Counted from the first letter of the stretch, positions 1 to 10,739 are shown. The stretch is DNA of 64,000 nucleotides from Dama dama (GCF_033118175.1 NC_083689.1:29122501-29186500); one strand, 5' to 3'. Made by a program: numbers and translations. The notes: generated from the letters alone by a model not told the origin.

Positions 1-9
1 TGTGAGGAA

Positions 10-25
10 GAGAAGTCAAATTTTG
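10..25. repeat. Left TSD of the 3'UTR retrocopy
   Basis: The 16-bp sequence gagaagtcaaattttg is repeated exactly at 813-828. The pair brackets the retrocopy and fixes its edges. Confidence 0.85.
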
Positions 26-812
26 TTTTTTGTTTGTTTTTTTAAGATTTTCATAAATTTAATTTGGTGACCATCACAAATTGTATTAACACTGGTTTTA
101 AAAAATAGTGTTATCATGTAGGAGTTTGACAAGCAAGCATGCAAATCCCTTCTGTTACAAGTGTCATGAGAACTTAATTGGAATTATCTTTTGTGCATCT
201 ATTATGCCTAAGAGTAAGATCACATGCTAAGTTCAAGCTCAACTAGATCTTCCTTTGTTTTTCAGGTTGTAGAAGAGTTTTGTCTTTTTAAAAACACTCT
301 TTAATTTTGTAAACAAAAAACCACATGTATGTTTACCACTATCAACTTCAATGTGCATAAATACATTTTTATCATGCATATGAGCTTATATTCTAGATAA
401 GCTTTATATACTTTGGAACCTTTTTTTTTTTCATTTCATAAACAATGTATTTTATTGTATTGCATATGGCTATTAAGGAGAGCATCCATGATCAACACAG
501 ACTAAATACAATGCACTAGTCTAGTTCCATGGAGTCTGGTTCCCAGCAGTGCCATGTCGGTCCTTCTGTACAGCGGAGACAGTGGAAGCCAGCAGAAGTC
601 AGTCTTTCATCATATCACGACAGCAAGAGATATATTTAACATCTTGATCTCCAGAAACAATACGTATCCCCCCAAAAGAAAACACTGCTTAATAACTATT
701 AGAGTTTATATAGCAAAAAATATTTTAACTTTAAGGTAAGTCAGGCAAAATGTACAAAGACCCAATATACATTGTGAAGTTTTAACAAACATAATAACAT
801 TTATACATTTTG
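26..812 (-). pseudogene. Processed retrocopy: 3'UTR-only fragment of an unidentified mRNA
   Basis: Read on the minus strand, this is the 3' end of a spliced transcript that was reverse transcribed and inserted. It has a perfect 16-bp target-site duplication (gagaagtcaaattttg) at 10-25 and 813-828. A mixed A-rich tail appears as T-rich sequence from 26, and an attaaa-type polyadenylation signal lies about 20 nt before the tail. A second, internal signal (aataaaa, around 452-458 read in reverse) is followed by about 12 A (plus-strand T run 421-432), which may mark a proximal poly(A) site of the source gene or an A run in its UTR. I see no coding sequence, so the insertion is 5'-truncated within the 3'UTR. 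The machinery is inferred to be L1. I do not recognise the parent gene. The plus-strand frame at 554-739 is antisense noise. Confidence 0.8.
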
Positions 813-828
813 GAGAAGTCAAATTTTG
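813..828. repeat. Right TSD of the 3'UTR retrocopy
   Basis: Exact copy of 10-25, immediately beyond the truncated 5' end of the minus-strand retrocopy. Confidence 0.85.
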
Positions 829-1535
829 AGGGCTTTTCTTAAAAATGGTATTGAATCCATCCTTAAAGAAGAGAATTTAAAATGTTGAAAAGATGTAGTG
901 TTAACCTGCTAATTTCTAGTCTTACTTTTAAATTACATTCTCTTTGTTAGTAAACGCTTCTATTTTGAGTCAGAAGGATTTTTGCCACAGTGCTGCTGTG
1001 TTTTGCTAATGAATGCAAATTATTTAATAACTTGCCACCAAATTCTTTAGCCAATTCATTATTTGGGATTAAAGTGCTAAATGTTCATTCTATTGCTAAG
1101 TGGGTTTACTCTAATTTAACTGAGGAATTTTACAGGCAACAGACAAGGTTCATTTCCAGTGATATCCGAAACATCAAAAATCTCAAGTAATAACAAAAAC
1201 TGTGTTTTAGACATCACTTGAAGGAGTAGCTGACTGGTTGCTTAAATCCTTGGATTTTACAGAATGTTAGTTGAATTGGGACTTTTTGCCTTGGGGTTCT
1301 CTCTCCGAGGTTGTTGGAGCTCTGGGATCTAATTTCTTACTTCACTTTACCTTTGCCATCAACCCTAACGCTCCTCACATCTTCATTAGTAAACTTTAGG
1401 CTCATTCTAAGTCTCTCAGTCTCAGTAACCTTGCACATCTTCGTTTTCACCACATAGCTCCTTCAGGTGGGCATAGTGTTACCCTAGATTTTCTGTCATG
1501 AATTTTCCAGAGTCTTTGAATAAAGCTATTTCTCC
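829..1535. other. Unassigned AT-rich sequence
   Basis: I recognise no gene or repeat family here. The short open frame at 990-1190 has no features and no plausible splice context. Confidence 0.4.
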
Positions 1536-1578
1536 TTTAAGACCACATTCTTTTTTTTTTTTTTAAGACCACATTCTT
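1536..1578. repeat. 17-bp direct repeat separated by nine T
   Basis: The sequence tttaagaccacattctt occurs at 1536-1552 and again at 1562-1578, with only T9 between. The layout matches a target-site duplication around a bare minus-strand poly(A) insertion. A slippage-type tandem duplication is the alternative. Confidence 0.7.
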
Positions 1579-1582
1579 ATAG

Positions 1583-2045
1583 CTCTGCTGAGTAATATTC
1601 CATTGTAGATATAGATATGTACCACATCTTCTTTATTCACTCATCTTTCAATGGACACTTAGGTTGCTTCCATGTCTTGGCTATTGTAAATAGTATTGCT
1701 ATGAACATTCTGGTACATGTACCTTTTTGAATTAGAATTTTCATTTTTTCTGGATATATGCCCAGGAATAGCATTGCTGGATCATATGGTAACTCTATTT
1801 TTAGTTTTTTAAGGAAACTCCATATTGATTTCCATACTGACTATACCAATTTACATTCCTACCAACAGTGTTGGAGGGTTCCCTTTTCTCTATGACCCCT
1901 TCAGCATTTTTAATTTGTAAACTTTTGATGCTGGCCATTCTGACCAGTGTGAAGTAATAACATCATTATAGATTTGACTTGCATTTCTCTAATAATTAGC
2001 AATGTTGAACATCTTTTCTTGGGCCTGTTGGCCATCTGTTTCAGA
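1583..2045 (-). mobile_element. Old L1 fragment, end of ORF2
   Basis: Antisense L1: the plus strand carries the familiar reversed ORF2 landmarks in order. These are gagtaatattccattg, ttgcttccatgtcttggctattg, tatatgcccagga, ggatcatatggtaactc and ccattctgaccagtgtgaa, ending near ggccatctgt. Many substitutions and frame breaks make it a dead, old copy. Confidence 0.85.
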
Positions 2046-2164
2046 ACTTCTTCACTACCTGTTCCGTGGTAGGATATCTCTGTTAAATGTTATAAGGACA
2101 CTGTGGGCGGGATCCTCTGCAAAGCCAGTTGTATCATTAAAAAGATTATAGGTAACCTCTACAG

Positions 2165-2347
2165 CCAGAACAAAGTATGAAAGACATGCAAGATCCAACC
2201 TGGAATAAACATTTAGAAAGGTTTACAGTATCTCAGGATTCAGTAAAGAGAGTAATGGAATCAAATCAAAGCATGAAGAAATCTAATTGCAACCTGGATG
2301 AGGGTACAGAATTCTACCTACCTCAGTTTGAGGATAAAGTTGATTTG
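2165..2347 (+). other. Exon-like open segment (candidate only)
   Basis: An open frame runs through 2165-2383 with the first ATG at 2177. A strong donor-like site (gtgagt) starts at 2348, and a possible acceptor (ctctacag) ends at 2164. The interval between them is 183 bp, exactly 61 codons. The predicted peptide is rich in charged and polar residues and matches no family I know. The acceptor's pyrimidine tract is poor, and an in-frame TAA lies just upstream (2153-2155). This could equally be chance. Confidence 0.15.
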
Positions 2348-2399
2348 GTGAGTGGCATGGGCTTATTAACACAATTTATATAAAAAGGTATAGTCCATT

Positions 2400-3513
2400 T
2401 GTGGTTTCAGCAAAATCACAGATACCTAGATCTCAAGTTCCACTTTCTAGGTTTAAATTTCTGATCGATAAGTAACTGTATTAAAATCTTAGAACTTTGA
2501 TTTAACCACTTTAATGACTGAGGTGATAAATATCCATTAATGAAGTAAATGTCTTGATATTCAGGGAGGTTTTAGACTTAAACATGAATACAATGAAATA
2601 AATCAAGGTAAGGTACTCTTACGTTTATATTAGAACATGTTACACAGTAAATAGGAAAATGTATATATTTGTTACCTAATCTGAGAGATCACATATGTGA
2701 CTTCCATTTGAAATATGCATTGGTTTAGACATGAGATGTAAGTGGAAAAGCATAATAAAATTTGAATAATTAAAAAAATCAGTTTGCAATGTCAAAGGAC
2801 AATAGGACAATTGACAATAGGACTTATATTTTTTGCAGACATAATTTATTAAATCTATAAGAGTTATGTGAGAGCGGAGGAAGATCTTTCTTATTATGGT
2901 TATAAGTGTGTCTGCTCGGGTATCTGAAATGCTTATCAAAAATAAAATTTACTAAATATATAATTTAAAATGTGAGATAAAGTGTAATTAACTGTTTAAC
3001 AGATTTTAAGTATTTAAAGTATTTAAGCAGATTTTGTGTGATTTTAAACTGTTCAACATGAATTAGTTGAACATTAAACAAAAGAACATATAAAACTGTT
3101 TTTTCTTATTTATATAACAACTAGTAGATTTTTAAGTGGTAGATTTGAATGTTGATCTCAAATGCTTAAGAAAATATTGAGATAAAAAAGTTTTGAACAT
3201 TAATTTGAAACCTAAATAGCCCTTTCTGAACACAAACTAAAACACCCATCATAAAACTTAACATTGTACATTTTCTTTTCCCTGATTTGTTTTTCTGCTG
3301 TCAGAGTATTGTAAATAGCTTTCTGCTCTGCCCCAAATACTTTTTCTTTCAAGCCCAGTTGAAGTTCTGTGTCTTCAGAATATCTTCCTTAAAATCCAAC
3401 TATCAGTGAATTTCCCTGATATTGGGTTACACACCTTCTTGTAACCCAGTCTCCATCAAATGAGGATATGTTACCATGCTCACTTATCCTGGGATGGATG
3501 AGAAATATGTCAC
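2400..3513. other. Unassigned AT-rich sequence
   Basis: No recognised repeat or gene. The minus-strand open frame at 2676-2939 shows no domain, signal or repeat. Confidence 0.4.
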
Positions 3514-3520
3514 ATTATGT

Positions 3521-3816
3521 TTTTTTTTTTTTGTTTAATTTGAAGTATAGTTAATGAACTATACTGTGCCTGCAGTCCATGGGGTTGCAGAGAGTCAGAC
3601 ACAACTGGGCAACTGAACAATAGTTAATTTATGGTGTTGTTTTAGATTCAAGTGTACAGCAAAGTAATTTGGCTTTATATATATAATATGTATGTACGTA
3701 TATTCTTTTTCAGATTCTTTTCCTTATAGACTACTATATTCTATTGAGTATAGTGCCCTGTTTTATAGAGTAGGTCCTTGATGTTTACCTATTTTATATA
3801 TAGTAGCACAACTGAT
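3521..3816 (-). mobile_element. L1 3'UTR fragment, interrupted by a SINE piece
   Basis: Starts with a T run (the antisense poly(A) tail), followed by the reversed L1 3'UTR with landmarks such as caagtgtacagcaaagt and tagagtaggtccttg. The 8-bp repeat attatgtt at 3514-3521 and 3817-3824 is the probable TSD. A 64-bp Bov-tA 3' piece sits inside at 3556-3619. Confidence 0.75.
3556..3619 (+). mobile_element. Bov-tA SINE 3' fragment
   Basis: Contains the diagnostic Bov 3' region (cagtccatggggttgcag, agagtcagacacaactg). It is flanked by a 9-bp TSD, atagttaat, at 3547-3555 and 3620-3628, so it entered the host L1 as a short 5'-truncated unit. Confidence 0.85.
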
Positions 3817-3849
3817 ATTATGTTGAGCCTCATTTTTACCATGGTTCCT

Positions 3850-3985
3850 TGGACAGTCTTTAGAATCCACATGGGGAATCTCACATTAACATTCTGAGTC
3901 TCAGTTTCCTCTTCTGTAAAACAACGGTACTGAAGTTAGACTGGGGCCAGGGAAATCTCAGAAGATTCTTTTCAGCTCAAAACAT
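3850..3985 (+). mobile_element. MIR remnant
   Basis: Resembles the MIR 3' half (ctcagtttcctcttctgtaaaac). Diverged, with approximate ends. Confidence 0.45.
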
Positions 3986-4691
3986 ACTTTGACATAACAC
4001 AGTTATTAAATATTTCCCTTCTCCATTCTAATGTGGATTTAATGGAACCCAAGTTCATTCTTGCTTGATTCTAGCGACTACAACTGAGGTATAGAAGCAG
4101 AGAAGTGGGGAAGAAAATTTTATTTTCTTTTGATTTCAGGCATATCCACTTTCTTTTAATCCATCTGACTTGGATCATATCTTAGATCTTAAAACACTTT
4201 TATTAAGATAGCATTGAAAGAATTCAAGTCATGATCTTCAATATTAAAACTCCCTTGTTTAAAATATGTCTTTGTGGTTGGCTTATCTGCTATTTTAAAA
4301 GCACTATAATGCTTAACTATTCCAGCTGCTAAATAGGACAGGTGTGGAATGATCCTCAGAGCAGTTGTCTAAAAATAGAACTTGAGCCTGGAATATCTTC
4401 TCTGGCATAACTGTAAGCAATCACCACTATAATTAATGTAAATGAACACCATTTTACTGATGAATTTTAATGTAACACAGAAAGATTTCATTGTTCACAA
4501 AAATTGGGTTAACTCTTTGAGATTAGAAGCTAGAGTCTTACGATTTAGGGAGAATTGTTTAGCCTACTCTAAAAAGGATATGGCACAAAGTATTGCATGC
4601 CAGAGGATGTCCGTTTGGTATTTTTCCTATGAACTTCTTAAGTAAGTGGCATAATAAGATTAACTTTCTTGGACTTCAAGACATGTGTGTG
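3986..4691. other. Unassigned sequence
   Basis: No recognised family. The short plus-strand open frame at 4442-4645 has no supporting features. Confidence 0.35.
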
Positions 4692-4906
4692 TGCTAAGTC
4701 ACGTCAGTCATGTCCAACTCTTTGTGACCCTGTGGACTGTGGCCCGCTGCCTCCTCTGTCCATAGGATTCTCCAGGCAAGAATACTGGAGAGGGTTGCCA
4801 TGCCATCCTCCAGAGGAACTGTCCAACTCAGGGATCAAACCAACATCTCCTGTGTCTCCTGCATTGGCTGGTGTTTCTTTACCATTAGCACCACCTGGGA
4901 AGCCCC
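4692..4906 (-). mobile_element. Bov-tA SINE, near full length
   Basis: Reverse complement of the Bov-tA consensus. The 3' part (gtcatgtccaactctttgtgacc) comes first and the tRNA-like head (ending cacctgggaagcccc) at the right. The overlapping small open frames on both strands are SINE translations, not genes. Confidence 0.9.
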
Positions 4907-5265
4907 ATGTAGACATACTTCACTATTATAACAGTTTGAATGTATCTATTTAACCAATCCCTTCTTTGTGGACACTTAGGTTGCATCCAGTCTTTAGTTT
5001 ATTATCAACCATTGTGCATTTTAACAAACACTGCAATTTTACAAACACTAAATACTTACTGTATATAAAGCCCTATTGTAAAGATTATTAGAAAAACTAG
5101 CAGTGTTTTTTACCATCAAGGAACTCACAACCTAATAAGTATAGTTGGCTGACAGTTCATCATCTGTATGTAAGAACCCAGCCAGCATCACTCCTACTCA
5201 GAAATGCTTTTTCCTGTCTTGATAGCGCCACTTTGTTGAAAAATTCCTAGTCTGTCTTTTTGTTT
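4907..5265. other. Possible old L1 trace, otherwise unassigned
   Basis: Around 4950-5040 the text (ttgtggacacttaggttgcatcc) resembles antisense L1 ORF2. The remainder is not recognised. Confidence 0.3.
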
Positions 5266-5335
5266 GTTGTTCAGTCGTTAAGTTGTGTCTGACTCTTTTG
5301 TGACACCATGGACTGTAGCCCACCTGGCTCCTCTG
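5266..5335 (-). mobile_element. Bov SINE 3' fragment
   Basis: About 70 bp matching the antisense Bov 3' region (ttgttcagtcgttaagttg, ccatggactgtagccca). No clear TSD. Confidence 0.75.
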
Positions 5336-5564
5336 TTTTTCTATTTACATAGATACAGAAACCACCCCGCTCTTTTTTTGTCCCTTTCTATCTCTTCTTT
5401 ATGTTTGGTACTCTAGGAAAGGTAAACCTTTACCTCTACCTGTTTTAGATTTCCAGCTGGAAATCTTTAACCAAAAGATGGAATAACAAGAGAAAAATAT
5501 TTTGATGTGTACAGCCCACATCATGGAGGAGAAACCTAAACCAAAAATAACAAAATGGTGGGTT

Positions 5565-5636
5565 AGAATTCCAGCTTATACAGCATCTTCAACCAAGAAT
5601 AGAATTCCAGCTTATACAGCATCTTCAACCAAGAAT
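5565..5636. repeat. Perfect 36-bp tandem duplication
   Basis: Two identical 36-bp units at 5565-5600 and 5601-5636, each beginning agaattccagcttatacagc. Zero mismatches suggests a recent event, or a collapsed or expanded minisatellite. Confidence 0.95.
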
Positions 5637-6284
5637 AAGACATTGTAGAGTAATGACAGAAGAAAGGAAAGTAGTTCTAGGCTTCCAAGGGCACAGACTG
5701 TGGGAAGGTAAATATGTGGGAGTAGACTAATAGAACAAGGTTTGTTTGCGGATTCCTCTGGTGCCTTCTCTGGGCTACTAAAAATGTCTTCTTTCCTCCT
5801 GGTACAGGGAGGGCACCATTATCTCCTGTTTTTAAGAAGGAAGAGTCAAAGTGTCTGTCTTACACCTGCAATTTTTAAGTGCCTTTAATTCAAAATAGTC
5901 AACATGCCAAAATGGAAAATTTTGGGGTGATGTATCCTGGTTTCCTTCAGTACCAAAGTGTTTGCACACCAGTGAAAGGATTGTGGAGGATCTGTGAGCT
6001 TCACCATCCTTGGCATTATAGACCAAGAAGAGAAAAAAATTGGAGGCATAAATACCATTACAATATTCAGTTAGCACATGAATTGCAGACATAGCTATGA
6101 TTAAAAACACTGTAGGCCAAATATAGGCCAAATGCAGGTAAATATAATAAAATAATAACTCAATAGACTATTGATAATATTTCAAATTTGCACGATAGTT
6201 TATTTGTAAAAGTATTTTAATACATATAATCTCATTCACCCATAAACAGACTCTTTGAAATGCTTTGGAGGCAAAAGTTTATCA
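5637..6284. other. Unassigned sequence
   Basis: Contains overlapping open frames on both strands (minus 5832-6131, plus 5879-6094) without recognisable domains. Confidence 0.35.
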
Positions 6285-6294
6285 CTATAATTTT

Positions 6295-6946
6295 GTTTGT
6301 TTGTTTTTTGGCCGTATCACTGGGCATACAGAATCTTAGTTCCCCCTTCAAGTTATGACCCACCTAGACAGCATATTAAAAAGCAGAAACATTACTTTGC
6401 CAACAAAGTTCTGTCTAGTCAAGGCTATGGTTTTTCCAGTGGTCATGTATGGATGTGACAGTTGGACTATAAAGAAAGCTGAGTGCCGAAGAATTGATGC
6501 TTTTGAACTGTGGTGTTGGAGAAGACTCTTGAGAGTCCCTTGGACTGCAAGGAGATGCAACCAGTCCATGCTAAAGGAGATCAGTCCTGGGTGTTCATTG
6601 GAAGGATTGATGCTGAAGTTGAAACTCCAATACTTTGACCACCTGATGTGAAGAGCTGACTCATTTCAAAAGACCCTGATGCTGGGAAAGATTGAAGGCA
6701 GGAAGAGAAGGGGATGACAGAGGATGAGATGGTTGGATGGCATCACTGACTCAATGGACATGAATTTGGGTAAACTGGGAATTGGTGATGGACAGGGAGG
6801 CCTGTTGTGCTGCAGTCCATGGGGTTGCAAAGAGTCGGACACGACTGAGTGATTGAACTGAACTGAACCAGGGATGGAACCTATGCCTCCTACAGTGGAA
6901 GCGTGGAGTCCTAACCACTGGACCACCAGGGAATAATTTCCTATAG
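6295..6946 (-). mobile_element. CHR-type SINE split by a BovB insertion
   Basis: An antisense cetartiodactyl CHR-type SINE. The left part (6295-6350) has a T-rich tail and ttttttggccgtatcactgg. The right part (6869-6946) has agggatggaacctatgcctc, ctaaccactggaccaccagg. The SINE's own 10-bp TSD, ctataatttt, lies at 6285-6294 and 6947-6956. BovB 6351-6868 separates the halves. Confidence 0.8.
6351..6868 (+). mobile_element. BovB LINE, 5'-truncated 3' end (518 bp)
   Basis: RTE-clade BovB sequence from late ORF2 to the 3' end, finishing in the characteristic aactgaactgaac tail rather than poly(A). It encodes remnants of the BovB ORF2 C-terminus (an open stretch at 6355-6651 including the peptide WTIKKAECRRIDAFELWCW), then a stop. 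It lies inside an older CHR-type SINE. Confidence 0.92.
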
Positions 6947-6989
6947 CTATAATTTTCATGAACTAAAGTTAAAATGAACTTTAATGTTT

Positions 6990-7184
6990 TAGAATTATAG
7001 AATTTTAGTACTCAAAGGAGATTGACAGTTTGATCAACTGGTTCTAAAAGTTCTATGGGTCTTGGATCCACTTAATAGTCTGATAAAAGCTACCTTTCCT
7101 CTCCTTAGAAAGATAAAATCCATGGTATAATTTTGGTATTCTGAATCAAATCCATGTCCCTCTAGAGCAGTGCTTTGTTTATTT
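6990..7184. other. Weak MIR3-like trace
   Basis: The stretch around 6990-7040 (tagaattttagtactcaaag) resembles MIR3-type sequence but is too diverged to call. Confidence 0.25.
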
Positions 7185-7403
7185 TTAAATAATTTTGTTC
7201 AGATATAATTTAAATACTATAACATTTACCCATTTTCAGCATGCAGTTTAATTTAATTTATTTACAGAGTTATACAACCTTCACCACAACCTAATTTAGA
7301 ACTTTTCCACCACCCTAAAGGAACCCTTTCCATCAACCCCTTAACAGTTATTCCCCATTCCTATCCCCAACCCTCAGCAACTACTAAGATAATTTCTGTC
7401 TCT
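7185..7403 (-). mobile_element. Old L1 3'UTR fragment
   Basis: Antisense L1M-type 3'UTR (gttatacaaccttcaccac, ccccattcctatccccaacc, ggcaacta-like region). Ends abruptly at a hAT-like remnant. Confidence 0.7.
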
Positions 7404-7409
7404 CTAGGG

Positions 7410-7635
7410 CAGAGATTAATTTTTTTTTCTACTTCTATCCATAGTAAGAAGTATGTTTGACATCTAACTCATAGATGTACATGAAGGCACAACAAAATTT
7501 GCATAAACAATATTCTTATTCTTTTCAATGTACTCTGATATATTCCACTCTATTATAAAAATTAATTTTATGACCCACTAGTAAATTCTGACCACCCCCC
7601 CACCCCCCCAGCCCACCCCAGCTTGAAAGACTCTG
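7410..7635. mobile_element. hAT-like DNA transposon remnant
   Basis: A perfect 11-bp inverted repeat, ctagggcagag at 7404-7414 and ctctgccctag at 7631-7641, brackets about 200 bp. The inside resembles a nonautonomous hAT-Charlie element (reversed text similar to tgtactctgatatattcca, gacccactagtaaa). Candidate 8-bp TSDs are ctctaggg and ccctagtg (6 of 8 match). Family uncertain. Confidence 0.5.
7592..7620 (-). other. C-rich tract, minus-strand G-quadruplex potential
   Basis: Four or more runs of three or more C within about 28 bp, including two runs of about seven. The minus strand therefore carries G tracts with short loops. Confidence 0.6.
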
Positions 7636-7689
7636 CCCTAGTGGATCCACCCTAGGGAAAAATAAAACCAAACTAAACCTTGAAGCATA

Positions 7690-7805
7690 TAGCTTCCTTA
7701 TTTAACAGCTGAAGAAACAGGCCCAGAAATGTGACTTGCTCAAGACACAACTAGGATTAAAATTAATTTCTCTTTTGTCTTAGGGCATTACACTACTTGT
7801 TGTAC
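7690..7805 (-). mobile_element. MIR remnant
   Basis: Antisense MIR core (ttaacagctgaagaaacagg, cccagaaatgtgacttgctc). Confidence 0.6.
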
Positions 7806-10739
7806 TTCCAATTTCTGTGACCTGAGGGCAAAAAGTTGCTAAATGTCCAGAAGAAAAACTTTCATGTGTTATAATTTGGGACAGGAGGAAAGAAAAACTA
7901 GATTCATCCACAGAGGATGGGGAAGCATGGATGGAGGAACAAGTGTAAGGTTGCTCAGGACCACAGGAGAAAAACTCACCTGTTGCAAGGTGACCAAAAG
8001 CTTTCCCTGGAGGCCACAGCCTGCGGCTAATTGCCCTGCATCTTGTTCAGGTTATTAGAGTTGAAGTCAAGCAGCCTTTTCCTCTGAGATGTCTCCTGTG
8101 GCTCCATTGCCCAAGAGGTTCTGGCATGAGCAAGGGTGTTTATAATCTTTAGCAGTGACTCGGCAGCCCAAGCAGAAGCTCCTTCATTTGCTTTCTGCTG
8201 CACCTGTGGCCTGTCACCCCAATCGCATTCAGGGCACGTGTCTACAAGTGCATTGTCATTCTTGTTTGCTTTGCTGCAAGTGGAAATGTTGGTGGAAATG
8301 ATGCATGTGCAGTGTGATGCCTGTGGAACCTATTGCCTGTGGTTCATGTTTTGGGTAACAAGTAGCAAATTGGAGGGTGATATTTGGTGTCAGTGTTAAG
8401 AATTCAGATATTAAGCAATTAATCACCAAGATAATTGATGATAACCATGAAGAAAGATACAGAGCCCCTTGAGATATCTGACCAGGCCTGATGAATGACA
8501 GAATCCAATATTTTATTATTCTATTTTTCAAGATGAGAGTGCTTTACATTTGTTAAAGGGCCCAAGACACCTTCTCTTGAGCTCTACACATGGCTGAGTA
8601 GTTGAATGAAGTACACTGGGTAATTCTCAGAGCAGTTATCAGCCTCTTTGGTAGCAGCAGATGTATGATTAAACATTTCTTCAACCAAGCCAGTTATGGA
8701 GAGGAGTCATAAAGAAGATTCCATTTCAGATTCCAATGCTAGAACTTCTTAGAACTCTTTCGCTCTAGCAATGGAGCTCAGGATAAACTAGAGAATGTGT
8801 GTATATTAGGAAGAACCAGATACACAGGAACTAAATGCAATCTGGCTTGAGCAAAGTGTGAAGGAATTTTGGGAATGAAAAACTATTGGATACAAGGTTT
8901 TTGGAGAGACTGAGAAAAGCTGGCAACACATCTAGTAAGATAGAAGAGAATAAAAATCCGAGTCAGAAGAATTAAAAGTAGAGACATGTGAGAAGAGAAT
9001 GTAAAAATCTACCTCAAGGCGAGGCAATCAAGATACTTCATGATATGTGAGCATCTACATATCAAGAAGTGGATGACAATCTGGAACATCTTGAAAAGAA
9101 GGAGTATGCATGCTCCTGATAATAATGGTAAATCAATACTTGGCTCTTGAGAAATGAGAGCAGAAGAATGTAACCTGGATGAGAGGAAACAAAAGAAAAG
9201 AATATGGGACAAAGAATGGAATACTAACCTGGGAAGAATTATGATTCATTCAGGAGGGCCTTAACTATTCGGTGAAAATTAACTTTTAGAGTGAAAAATA
9301 GATGCTGTGATTCCTTGAATGTGGCTCTCTTCAGATTTGATGTGGCTTGTCTTTCCTGCAACTGTTGTTATGGAAGTCTAAAAAGAGTTATTGAGCCTAT
9401 TTATTGGAAAAGGAATGGGTTTGGAAGCATATTTGGTCAAGAAGTTTCTAGAAAAAAAATTGATGGATTTTAGGTGTAGGAAAATTTTCATTCACCTTTT
9501 CCAGTTAAGTTTTGTGACTTCAGGTGATTGAGCAGAATTTAAAAGGTAAAGACTAGCTATGGAATCTAAGAATGGGATTTACTTCTCTACATCCTGGTTG
9601 CAAATATTAGCAGGATATACTTTTAGCCATAGGTAGGGAACATCTTATTAGAATAAAGAAGCAGGCATTTGCCTAGTCTAGAGTTCTTTGAATTAAATAT
9701 GCAGGAGCTAGAGAGAAGATGAAGAGAAAACATCCAGCCCTCTGGGGAATCACTGGTTGATGTCAAAAGAAGATTGTGGGAGCTTCTCGGGTTTTGACAA
9801 GTGACAGTTGACAGGGTGCCAGAAATAACCCTTAGGGCCTTAGACATCCCTCCTTTGTGTGATATGAGTATAGACAGCAACAATGTGAAGAAAATGAGCC
9901 TAAGACCATAATCAACAAGTATGAGTTCAGATGCATCAGTGTACTATGCCAAAGCATCAAGTGGCAAAGTGCAGTGGCAGTAGGGAAGGGCGCAGAGATG
10001 ATGTGCGAAAAGAAGCTATGTATCTGGGAGGGAATCCTTTTACCTGTGCCTGTAAGCAAACTGCAAAATAGGAGAGAGGATGAAGGAAAACTGTTTTTCC
10101 TTGCTCTTCAAGTAGAGTTGAGTCCATCTGGTGAGATGGATATAATGAATAATGCATTCCTGCTGCAGATCCTAAAATTGTCGCAGAGAAAACATATGGT
10201 GGTGATGGGGGTTTCAGCTAGCCAGTCATCTGCCTGGATTTTCTCTAAAGTTAACCAAGTTCTTGTCTGGTCTTATTGATAATTATATTCACCAGAAAGT
10301 CATTTCTGGAAGTCAGCTGTACTATTTCTCATCCGGTGTGGATGATCTAATGGCTTCAGGCCGTTAGAATAATATTTTCAAAGCTGGAGGGCCACAAGAT
10401 TAACACCTGGCTGTAGCTCTACCAGAATCTAAATAAAATGTATGCCTGTTAGTCAACTGACTAAAATAATAAAGATAATCTCAAATGTTATTTTCCCTGT
10501 TTAGTAACTTTTCTCCAGTTTGTCATTCAGATAGCTTTTGGAGTCTGTGCTCTCTTCCCTGCTCCTTTTCCCTTCCAATGGAGGAAGACTTTTGATTTCC
10601 ATTCAACAGTACGTGGTATGCAGAGAGGGTACTGCAAGAAGGGAAAATATGTGCAACAGATGACTTTTCAAAATAGTGTGTTAATAGGAAGTGGAAATAA
10701 AGAGGCCAGTTTGGCTTAGTTGACTGTAGCACTGATTCA
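7806..10739. other. Unassigned 2.9 kb
   Basis: No repeat family recognised. All open frames are at most about 100 codons (for example plus 9974-10279 and minus 8256-8531) and lack domains. Confidence 0.35.

Noticed and set aside
554..739. 61-codon plus-strand open frame
   Set aside because: Antisense to the 3'UTR retrocopy, with no coding features.
4669..4953. Open frames of 94 and 70 codons on opposite strands
   Set aside because: Both are translations of a Bov-tA SINE. The same peptide endings (GSQRVGHD type) recur in other SINE copies.
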